This document shows positions 57,286-64,000 of a stretch of DNA of 64,000 nt, piece after piece. The notes under the pieces are model-generated. The model saw nothing but the letters and a program-made list of their open reading frames with translations, ran no database searches and was not told the DNA's origin. How positions within the stretch are numbered: position 1 is the stretch's first letter; each line of letters begins with the position of its first letter. The position numbers were made by a program, and so were the translations under genes. The DNA lies in assembly GCA_002869385.1 (NCBI GenBank), contig PKTB01000021.1, positions 124,001 through 188,000 on the forward strand. The letters are read 5' to 3'. Source of the stretch: Marinilabiliales bacterium (GTDB lineage Bacteria > Bacteroidota > Bacteroidia > Bacteroidales > ML635J-15).

Positions 57286-59733
57286 TTATATTTTTACAAT
57301 TTTATGATGATACAATTGATCATTTATCTTTATTTCGATATAATATATCCCATCCTTAAATTGAGAAAGATTTAAAGAATAGAGTTTTGAATTACTAATA
57401 ATGTCATTATATACTTTCTTTCCGGTCCCATTAAAAACATAAATCACAGCATTTTCATAATCAAATTTACTTAAATCCACAATAATATTTGATTCAACAG
57501 GATTTGGATATATTGATAAGACGTTAGAATCTACAATTTTGTTTTCTATTTTAGTCGTCAATTCATATTGAACAACATTTGAAATACCATTTGCATCAGT
57601 TAGCTTAACTCTGAATGGGTAATTATTTACAACACCTGTCTCACCATAAAGGACACCACTTTGATTAATATAAAGACCTGTTGGTACTGATGTTGTACTT
57701 ATTGTAATACAAGTGTTTGGAGATGGGATTTCATCCATCCAAATCATAGTATTATCTGATTGATTTCCAAACGAAATTCCACCAATATTGGAAAAAATGG
57801 ATTTTAGGTTCTCATTTCCATACTTAAATTTTATTGTTCCATCCGCAGATAACTCACAAGCAAAATTACTAGAGGTCCATGGCTCTGAATATCTATCAGA
57901 TCCTTGCCATCGAATCCTTATAGTATCTTCCTCTATCTCATACCACATTCCATCACCAGTTTCAAAATCATTTATTAGACTATATCTTGCAAGTGGTGCA
58001 ATGACCTTCTCATTTATAAAAAATGGATATAAATGCTCGCGAAATTGGGTCCATACATTAGTGGTGGAAAAAGGCAAGATATAGCCATTAGTATGTACTC
58101 TGATTGCATCTGTTTCTTGCTTCCCAAAGGGAAAGTTAAAAGGTAAATCAATATCAACAACTCCGTCAAAATCTTCATCAGGAGTAAGCTTCGTTCCTTC
58201 AAACTCATCAAAACTCTCAGTTGAATACATATAATCTACAACTGGCAACAGTTCCCATTTATAAGGTGGTGTCCCACCTGAATATTCCAAAGGATACCAA
58301 ATAGAACTTTCACTTGTTAATACAGGCAGACTTTCTGTGGATATTATAGGAATATCATGCGAATCCAATGTTACATTAACATTTACTACCGTTTCTGAAT
58401 CATTATTTAAATCAGTTATAGTATTATAAGTATATTCTTGTGAAACAGACCCACTATAATCAATAACAGTAAATTCTTGAATCTCTCCTTCATAATTCCC
58501 ACTTGGGTCAGCTTCTGTGACAATTAAAAAGATTTTTGCTTCCTTATCGTTATTAAAATACTCTAATAAAGGTGTAATATCCAGACCAAACTCAATTGTT
58601 TTGTCAGCTTCTGATGTACTTCCTTGCATATAGAAATTCCCACACTGAAAATTAAATATTGAGAAATCTCTAACATACTCCCATGTTTCAGAGTCAATAT
58701 CTGCAGAAATTCCAACTTTCACTTTAATCGCTTGTCTAGAAGTGTGCTTTAATCTTATTTTTGCTGTCAATAAAGGTTCGTAATCAATTTTTGGTTCTAG
58801 AACATGTACATAATTATTTAGTATTCCTCCTTCTGGATACGCATCGGCAAAACACTTATACATCATCCAGCAATATCCTGATCCTTGCCATGAAGGACCA
58901 AAACTTTCTGCTAACTTAAATCCTCCTTTTTCATAATCCCGTACATCAATTTGTCCGTCACCATTTAAATCAATATCATTGGTATATTCACCATCGTCAT
59001 TATAATCAAAACAAACATTATCATCGTATCCCACGATTGTTCTAGCATGTAGTGCATCATCACCACATTTTGTTATTACATATTCACCTTCGTGTGGGGT
59101 TCCTGAGTCAAAATCTGTAGCACCTCCAGTAGCAATATTTGCAAGAAAAGTAGCTGTGCCACCAAAGTACTCACTCCCACAGTTATCATAAACCCATGAT
59201 TTCAAAGTAGTTAAACCATTAATCGTATTTGTCCTAATTTTATAATATTCATCAATCCGATTATGCATTAAGTTGTAATATTGCTCGTATCCACTTATCC
59301 ATATTGAACTATCACGTTGAATATCTGATTCGCACTCGCCTAGGATTGGAACCCCGAGCTGCTTCATCATCTCCATACTAATTATATAATTATCCCCATA
59401 CCACCCTGTACCACCGTTACCAAAATTCCATGGAAAATAAACAGAATATTGATTTTCCATTAATGATGAATTTAGATCTTTACGTTTGTTTGTTTCAAAA
59501 GTCATCATGTAATACGAGCATGCAACCTGATTACAAACCCAATCTGTTTGTAAATATACAGGAGGCAAATATTCTGACTCAGTAAAATCCACAGCAGATG
59601 GTAAAAACTCTTCATAATACTCCACCCCTTCTTCATTTAATTCAATATAGCCATCCTGAATTGTAATTTTACTCTGTGCAAAAATCATCAAGCCATTTAA
59701 CAGAAAAATAACTATTATTTGGATCTCTTTCAT
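57286..59733 (-). CDS. Papain-like cysteine peptidase with T9SS domain (paralog)
   Basis: 815 residues from ATG 59733 (MKEIQIIVIFLLNGLMIFAQ, a signal peptide); an upstream in-frame start lacks this. The peptidase region holds YLQTDWVCNQVACSYYMM, LHARTIVGYDD with the His, an EF-hand-like insert (DYNDDGEYTNDIDLNGDG), and GGFKLAESFGPSW where its paralog has NNTYG. The Asn of the triad appears replaced by Glu. The C-terminal beta region and sorting domain (LSIYPNPVESNIIVD ... YHHKIVKI) are intact. Divergent from uvrB. Confidence 0.75.
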   Translation of the reverse strand: MKEIQIIVIFLLNGLMIFAQSKITIQDGYIELNEEGVEYYEEFLPSAVDFTESEYLPPVYLQTDWVCNQVACSYYMMTFETNKRKDLNSSLMENQYSVYFPWNFGNGGTGWYGDNYIISMEMMKQLGVPILGECESDIQRDSSIWISGYEQYYNLMHNRIDEYYKIRTNTINGLTTLKSWVYDNCGSEYFGGTATFLANIATGGATDFDSGTPHEGEYVITKCGDDALHARTIVGYDDNVCFDYNDDGEYTNDIDLNGDGQIDVRDYEKGGFKLAESFGPSWQGSGYCWMMYKCFADAYPEGGILNNYVHVLEPKIDYEPLLTAKIRLKHTSRQAIKVKVGISADIDSETWEYVRDFSIFNFQCGNFYMQGSTSEADKTIEFGLDITPLLEYFNNDKEAKIFLIVTEADPSGNYEGEIQEFTVIDYSGSVSQEYTYNTITDLNNDSETVVNVNVTLDSHDIPIISTESLPVLTSESSIWYPLEYSGGTPPYKWELLPVVDYMYSTESFDEFEGTKLTPDEDFDGVVDIDLPFNFPFGKQETDAIRVHTNGYILPFSTTNVWTQFREHLYPFFINEKVIAPLARYSLINDFETGDGMWYEIEEDTIRIRWQGSDRYSEPWTSSNFACELSADGTIKFKYGNENLKSIFSNIGGISFGNQSDNTMIWMDEIPSPNTCITISTTSVPTGLYINQSGVLYGETGVVNNYPFRVKLTDANGISNVVQYELTTKIENKIVDSNVLSIYPNPVESNIIVDLSKFDYENAVIYVFNGTGKKVYNDIISNSKLYSLNLSQFKDGIYYIEIKINDQLYHHKIVKI

Positions 59734-59777
59734 AAAGGATTTTTTTGCAATATACTCAATTTTTGAAGTATTTATGG

Positions 59778-59785
59778 TAATTTTG
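59778..59785 (+). promoter_or_regulatory. Candidate uvrB -7 box
   Basis: TAATTTTG lies 25 bases before the uvrB ATG. No -33 element at proper spacing. Confidence 0.4.
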
Positions 59786-59810
59786 TCAAATATCATACTA
59801 CTAGATTTTA

Positions 59811-61823
59811 ATGGACTATAAATTACTATCAGAATACAGACCAACCGGTGATCAACCAGAAGCAATAAGGCAATTAAGCAATGGAATTATAGATGGAATT
59901 GAACACCAAACACTTCTTGGTGTTACCGGAAGTGGTAAGACTTTTACAATTGCAAATGTTATTCAAAATGCAAATAAACCTGTTCTGGTACTTAGTCATA
60001 ACAAAACACTTGCAGCGCAACTTTATAGCGAGTTTAAAGAATTCTTTCCTGAAAATGCAGTAGAATATTTCGTTTCATATTATGATTACTATCAACATGA
60101 AGCATATTTGCCTATTACTGACACATATATAGAAAAAGATCTATCGATAAATGACGAAATCGAAAAGCTAAGATTAAGTACAACAAGTGCTTTATTATCG
60201 GGACGAAGAGACGTTATTGTAGTTAGTTCTGTTTCATGCATATATGGGATAGGGAATCCTGAAGATTTCCATTCTAATACTCTTGAAATATCAGTTGGTC
60301 AGAACTATGGACGAGATATCTTATTAAGACATTTGGTGGACTCACTATATTTTAGGTCAGATATCGATTTTAGGCGAGGTAGTTTTAGGGTGAAGGGTGA
60401 TACAATTGATGTTTTTCTGGCTTATCATGATATTGCAATGCGGATAATTTTCTGGGATGATGAAATAGAAGAAATCTATTCTTTTGAGCCTTTTACAGGT
60501 GAAAAAATTGAACGCTTAGAAGTAGCAAAAATCTATCCTGCAAATATTTTTGTCACAACAAAAGACAGAATTAAACAAGCAATAATTCATATCCAGGACG
60601 ATATGATGGAACAAGTTGCTTATTTTAATGAAATAGGTAAACCTCTGGAGGCAAAACGCCTCAAAGAAAGAGTAACTTATGATCTTGAAATGATAAGAGA
60701 GCTGGGACATTGCAGTGGTATCGAAAATTATTCACGATATTTTGACGGAAGAAAGCCAGGGACTCGTCCTTTTTGTCTTATCGATTACTTTCCGGATGAT
60801 TTTATAACGATAGTTGATGAGAGTCATGTTACTATTCCCCAAATTGGTGCAATGTATGGAGGTGACAGGTCAATAAAAGAAAATCTTGTAAACTATGGAT
60901 TTCGTTTACCAGCTGCAATAGATAACAGACCATTAAAATTTGAAGAGTTTGAGTCTTTGATGAATCAGACAATCTATGTAAGTGCGACACCAGCAGATTT
61001 TGAACTTAATAAATCTGAAGGGATTGTTGTTGAACAAGTAATTCGTCCAACAGGCTTACTTGATCCTCAGATTGAAGTGCGACCATCAGAAAATCAGATT
61101 GATGATTTAATGCACGAAATTCAAATAAGAGCCAATAAAAACGAACGAATTCTTGTAACAACTCTTACAAAAAGAATGGCGGAAGAACTAACAAAATATC
61201 TTTCAAGATATCAGGTTAGATGCAGATATATCCATTCCGATGTAGATACCTTAGAAAGAGTTCAGATTTTATCGGATTTACGATCAGGAATATTTGATGT
61301 GCTTATTGGAGTTAATCTTCTAAGAGAAGGACTTGATTTACCTGAGGTTTCTTTAGTTGCGATAATTGATGCTGATAAAGAGGGATTTTTACGCTCAGAA
61401 AGGTCGCTAACTCAAACTGCTGGTCGTGCAGCCAGAAACCTAAATGGCAAGGTTATTATGTATGCTGATAAGATAACAGGATCAATGCAAAGAACAATAG
61501 ATGAGACAAACAGAAGAAGAGAAAAACAATTAAAATACAATGCAGACAATAATATAACTCCTACACAGATAATCAAAGCACAAAGACAAATTATCGGACA
61601 AAAGAAAACCGAAGACATCTCTGATTACAACACTGCCGAAATAGAAACTCGTTTAGCCGCAGATCCGGTTATTAAATATATGGATACAAAAGCTCTTGAG
61701 AAAGCAATCAAGAACACTAAAAAGCAAATGGAGGCTGCAGCATCTAAACTAGACTTTGTTGAAGCTGCACGATTACGTGATGAAATGTACGCTTTGGAAA
61801 AGCTGTTGAAAACTAAGCAATAA
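59811..61823 (+). CDS. uvrB: Excinuclease ABC subunit B
   Basis: 670 residues, full length. Walker A GVTGSGKTF near residue 40, the beta-hairpin YYDYYQHEAYLPITDTYIEKD near 92, Walker B/DEAD-like IVDESH near 335, helicase motifs GVNLLREGLDLPEVSLVAIIDADKEGF and AGRAARN, and the C-terminal UVR motif (AASKLDFVEAARLRDEMYALEKLL). It verifies damage and loads UvrC in nucleotide excision repair. Start chosen at MDYKLLSEYRPTGDQPEAI. No stop interrupts it. Confidence 0.96.
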   Translation: MDYKLLSEYRPTGDQPEAIRQLSNGIIDGIEHQTLLGVTGSGKTFTIANVIQNANKPVLVLSHNKTLAAQLYSEFKEFFPENAVEYFVSYYDYYQHEAYLPITDTYIEKDLSINDEIEKLRLSTTSALLSGRRDVIVVSSVSCIYGIGNPEDFHSNTLEISVGQNYGRDILLRHLVDSLYFRSDIDFRRGSFRVKGDTIDVFLAYHDIAMRIIFWDDEIEEIYSFEPFTGEKIERLEVAKIYPANIFVTTKDRIKQAIIHIQDDMMEQVAYFNEIGKPLEAKRLKERVTYDLEMIRELGHCSGIENYSRYFDGRKPGTRPFCLIDYFPDDFITIVDESHVTIPQIGAMYGGDRSIKENLVNYGFRLPAAIDNRPLKFEEFESLMNQTIYVSATPADFELNKSEGIVVEQVIRPTGLLDPQIEVRPSENQIDDLMHEIQIRANKNERILVTTLTKRMAEELTKYLSRYQVRCRYIHSDVDTLERVQILSDLRSGIFDVLIGVNLLREGLDLPEVSLVAIIDADKEGFLRSERSLTQTAGRAARNLNGKVIMYADKITGSMQRTIDETNRRREKQLKYNADNNITPTQIIKAQRQIIGQKKTEDISDYNTAEIETRLAADPVIKYMDTKALEKAIKNTKKQMEAAASKLDFVEAARLRDEMYALEKLLKTKQ

Positions 61824-61876
61824 GTGTTAATAGTTATTAAGCTTCTTTTATTGTTGTTTTCTTATTAACTGCTAAT

Positions 61877-61900
61877 TTCGACAAATCAAATAAAGTCGAA
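61877..61900. repeat. Inverted repeat upstream of the ammonia-lyase gene
   Basis: TTCGAC and GTCGAA are 6-base arms 12 bases apart, about 40 bases before the ATG at 61940. It could be an operator or the end of the uvrB transcript; no T-run. Confidence 0.3.
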
Positions 61901-61939
61901 TTTATAAGTATTTTATTAAATCCAAAAACCAAATAAATT

Positions 61940-63475
61940 ATGAATCCACTGGTAATTACAGGAAATAATTTAACAATTGAAAATGTTGTTGAAGTAGCTC
62001 GTCATGGCAGAAAAGTAGAACTTTCAGCTGATGCATTAGAAAGAATAAAAGTTTGTAGAGCAATGCTAGAAAAGAAAATTGACGCAAACGAAATTATGTA
62101 TGGTGTTAACACCGGTATTGGTGAATTTTCTGAAGTTGTTTTAGATGATGAACAAGTAAAACAGTTTCAAAAATATCTGGTATATAACCACGCAGCAGGT
62201 ATTGGAGACCCAGCACCAATTGAGTACATCAGGGGTGCAATGCTGGGAAGAATTAATGTTCATGCTCATGGCAATAGTGGCATACGACCTGTAATTACTC
62301 AGACTTTAGTAGATATGCTAAATAAAGGTGTAACTCCTTTTGTATGTCAAAAAGGGTCTGTTGGTGCTTGTGGCGACCTTGCTCCAATGTCTCAAATTGC
62401 TCTTTTGCTAATGGGTGAAGGAAAAGCTTATTACGAAGGAGAACTTCTTGAAGGAAAAGATGCAATGGACAAAGCAGGAATTGAAGTGCCGGGTCTAAGA
62501 GCAAGAGACGGTTTAGGAACTATTAATGGTTCGAACGTTTTAACAGCAATGAGTGCAATTTTCCTTTTTGATGCAAACAATTGGCTAAAGCAAGCAGAGA
62601 TTGCTGCATCCATGTCACTCGAAGCACTTAGAGCTAACATGAAGCCTTATACTTCTTTATTACATGAAGCTCGTGGCTTTAGCGGAGCAATAAGATCGGC
62701 AAAAGCTATTGAAAAATGTGTAACAGGTGGTGATTTAAAAGAAGGTCGTGTAAAGTGTAAAGTTCAGGATGCTTATTCAATGCGATCAACTACTCAGGTT
62801 ATTGGTGCTGCTCATGATGCACTTGCTTATGCAAAATCACAGGTTGAGATTGAATTAAACGGTGTTGGTGACAACCCGATTTTCTTTCCTGACAAAGACT
62901 TAGCTCTTTCAGGAGCAAACTTCCAGGGAACTCCTGTTTCCGTACCAATGGAAATGGCAGGAACTGTAATAACAATGATTTCTGTATTATCAGAAAGAAG
63001 AATGAACAGACTTAATAACCATGCACTTAGTGTTGGATTGCCAGCTTTCTTAACAAAAGGTGCCGGAATGTTCTCAGGTCTAATGCTAAGTCAATACACT
63101 GCTGATATGCAAATTGTTGAACAAAAAATATTATCTGCACCTGCCAGTATTCAATCTATTCCAGCAGCGGCTGACCAAGAAGACTTTGTATCAATGGGTA
63201 TGAATACAGCTATTAAAAACTTCCAGATTCTTGATAACGCATACGGTGTATTAGGAATAGAGTTTATGGCAGCTGCACAAGCTCTTGATTTCAGAAAAGA
63301 AGAAATTGAAACATTTGGAAAGGGAACAACAAAAGCATGGCAAACCGTTAGAAAACATGTAGAATTCCTTGAAATTGACAGGCCTCTTTATCCTGATCAT
63401 ACAGCAATGAAAGAACTTGTAAAATCATGTGAAATTCTTAAAGAAGTTGAAGCTGAAATTGGAAGTCTGGAGTAA
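61940..63475 (+). CDS. hutH: Aromatic amino acid (probably histidine) ammonia-lyase with Ala-Cys-Gly MIO site
   Basis: 511 residues, full length. MYGVNTGIGEFSEV and YLVYNHAAGIGDP are N-terminal blocks. GSVGACGDLAPMSQIA is the site where the MIO cofactor normally forms from Ala-Ser-Gly; here the middle residue is Cys (TGT). QDAYSMRSTTQVIGA, ELNGVGDNPIFF, SGANFQGTPVSVPMEM and QEDFVSMG complete the active site. The lyase removes ammonia from histidine to give urocanate, or acts on an aromatic amino acid. The Asn-His pair (YNHAAG) resembles the Ser-His of histidine lyases, so histidine is favoured. No other hut gene is in the window. Confidence 0.82.
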   Translation: MNPLVITGNNLTIENVVEVARHGRKVELSADALERIKVCRAMLEKKIDANEIMYGVNTGIGEFSEVVLDDEQVKQFQKYLVYNHAAGIGDPAPIEYIRGAMLGRINVHAHGNSGIRPVITQTLVDMLNKGVTPFVCQKGSVGACGDLAPMSQIALLLMGEGKAYYEGELLEGKDAMDKAGIEVPGLRARDGLGTINGSNVLTAMSAIFLFDANNWLKQAEIAASMSLEALRANMKPYTSLLHEARGFSGAIRSAKAIEKCVTGGDLKEGRVKCKVQDAYSMRSTTQVIGAAHDALAYAKSQVEIELNGVGDNPIFFPDKDLALSGANFQGTPVSVPMEMAGTVITMISVLSERRMNRLNNHALSVGLPAFLTKGAGMFSGLMLSQYTADMQIVEQKILSAPASIQSIPAAADQEDFVSMGMNTAIKNFQILDNAYGVLGIEFMAAAQALDFRKEEIETFGKGTTKAWQTVRKHVEFLEIDRPLYPDHTAMKELVKSCEILKEVEAEIGSLE

Positions 63476-63490
63476 ATAATATCAGGGGTG

Positions 63491-63581
63491 AGGCTTAAGA
63501 GTTAAGGGTTAAGGGTTAAGGTTTTTTATGGTTTTGATAACGTAAGCTAAGTAAAATCCTTAAACCTTAACCCTCAAGCCT
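63491..63581. repeat. Heptamer-based inverted repeat between convergent genes
   Basis: The left arm (63491-63521) contains AGGCTTAAGAGTTAAGGG with tandem GGGTTAA units. The right arm (63558-63581) reads CCTTAAACCTTAACCCTCAAGCCT and is its imperfect reverse complement. The hairpin sits between the hutH stop and the OmpA-type gene stop and could end transcription from both sides. Confidence 0.55.
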
Positions 63582-63599
63582 TAATTTTCTTTTCCTATA

Positions 63600-64000
63600 T
63601 TATTTCTCAACGATCATAATCTCAACACGACGATTATGGTCTTCTTCAAAGGCATTTCTTTCCTCAGTATATAATTTATTACTTGACCCTAAACCAACAT
63701 AGGACATGCGTTCAGCTTCAATACCATTCTTTATTAAATAATTATAGACAGCCTCTGCTCTATTTACACTTAAGTTATTATTTTGATTCACTCTATCCCA
63801 TCCATCAAGACCATCATCCTGGCAACATATATTACCTTGAATTTCTATTACCAAAGTAGGGTTGTTTTCCATCGCAAGATACAATTGTCTTAATGCATTT
63901 TCGGATTCAGGTTTAAAGTAAGGAGTTCCTCCTTCGAAGATAATATTCTCCAAAACAATCTTTTTACCTACGATTAGGTTTTCTTCTGTAAGATTTGTAA
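63600..64000 (-). CDS. OmpA-domain peptidoglycan-binding protein (partial, C-terminal)
   Basis: 133 codons of a minus-strand protein whose N terminus lies beyond the window. The frame stays open to the edge, so no start is assigned. LENIIFEGGTPYFKPESENALRQLYL, NPTLVIEIQGNICC, LSVNRAEAVYNYLIKNGI and the C-terminal NRRVEIMIVEK match the OmpA/MotB-like fold with the Asp/Arg peptidoglycan contacts (DHNRRVEI). It anchors an outer-membrane protein to peptidoglycan. The N-terminal part (barrel, TPR or PD40 type) is unknown. Confidence 0.8.
   Translation of the reverse strand, partial: TNLTEENLIVGKKIVLENIIFEGGTPYFKPESENALRQLYLAMENNPTLVIEIQGNICCQDDGLDGWDRVNQNNNLSVNRAEAVYNYLIKNGIEAERMSYVGLGSSNKLYTEERNAFEEDHNRRVEIMIVEK

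Overview
The window looks like a chromosome segment of an anaerobic, amino-acid-fermenting member of the Bacteroidota, probably Bacteroidales-like. The evidence is AT-rich DNA, many secreted proteins ending in type IX secretion (T9SS) sorting domains, TAnnTTTG-type promoters, the long Bacteroidota form of PurC, and a near-complete lysine fermentation cluster. No tRNA, rRNA, transposase, phage or CRISPR was seen.

Layout. 1-9.2 kb: the end of an SGNH-like hydrolase, a BNR/sortilin-like T9SS protein, a candidate 6S-like RNA, a 1252-residue lectin-type T9SS protein with a small membrane ORF before it, and a TPR/AraC regulator. 9.4-12.3 kb: two tandem SPASM/radical SAM proteins of unknown function. 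12.3-16.3 kb: a two-gene T9SS/FISUMP operon with a possible LytTR-type operator, and a SulP transporter. 16.5-34.2 kb: lysine degradation in two same-strand blocks. Block 1 is atoD, kat, kce, two kdd paralogs, kamA, kamB-like, kamC-like. Block 2 is kamD, kamE, atoA, atoB. Between them lie a convergent Sel1-repeat gene, a NifS-SelD fusion and a 21-unit heptamer array. 34.4-41.2 kb: a glycosyltransferase, a T9SS protein, pyrF, and a rhomboid/radical SAM/TatD/TcdA operon. 41.3-59.7 kb: a DUF5686-type outer-membrane protein, T9SS proteins and proteases, purC, phoH, a SAM hydrolase and a PagL-like protein. 59.8-64 kb: uvrB, an MIO-type ammonia-lyase and an OmpA-domain protein.

How the genes work together: KamA, KamDE, Kdd and Kce convert lysine to acetoacetate and 3-aminobutyryl-CoA. 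No kal is visible. Kat would transaminate 3-aminobutyryl-CoA to acetoacetyl-CoA, AtoDA would activate acetoacetate, and AtoB would cleave acetoacetyl-CoA to acetyl-CoA. The predicted end product is therefore acetyl-CoA/acetate rather than butyrate.

The most striking anomaly is 14 internal in-frame stop codons (10 TAA, 3 TAG, 1 TGA) in 12 otherwise intact reading frames, including purC and phoH, with no frameshift seen. Where the lost residue can be guessed (Ser, Glu, Gly), a single G:C to T:A change explains it. The possibilities are a sequencing or DNA-damage artefact, a mutator lineage, or tolerated readthrough. Ten of the 14 lie between 34.9 and 55.1 kb, and none in the lysine genes. Interrupted genes are annotated here over their full inferred extent. 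All functional calls rest on motif recognition by eye; no database search was run.
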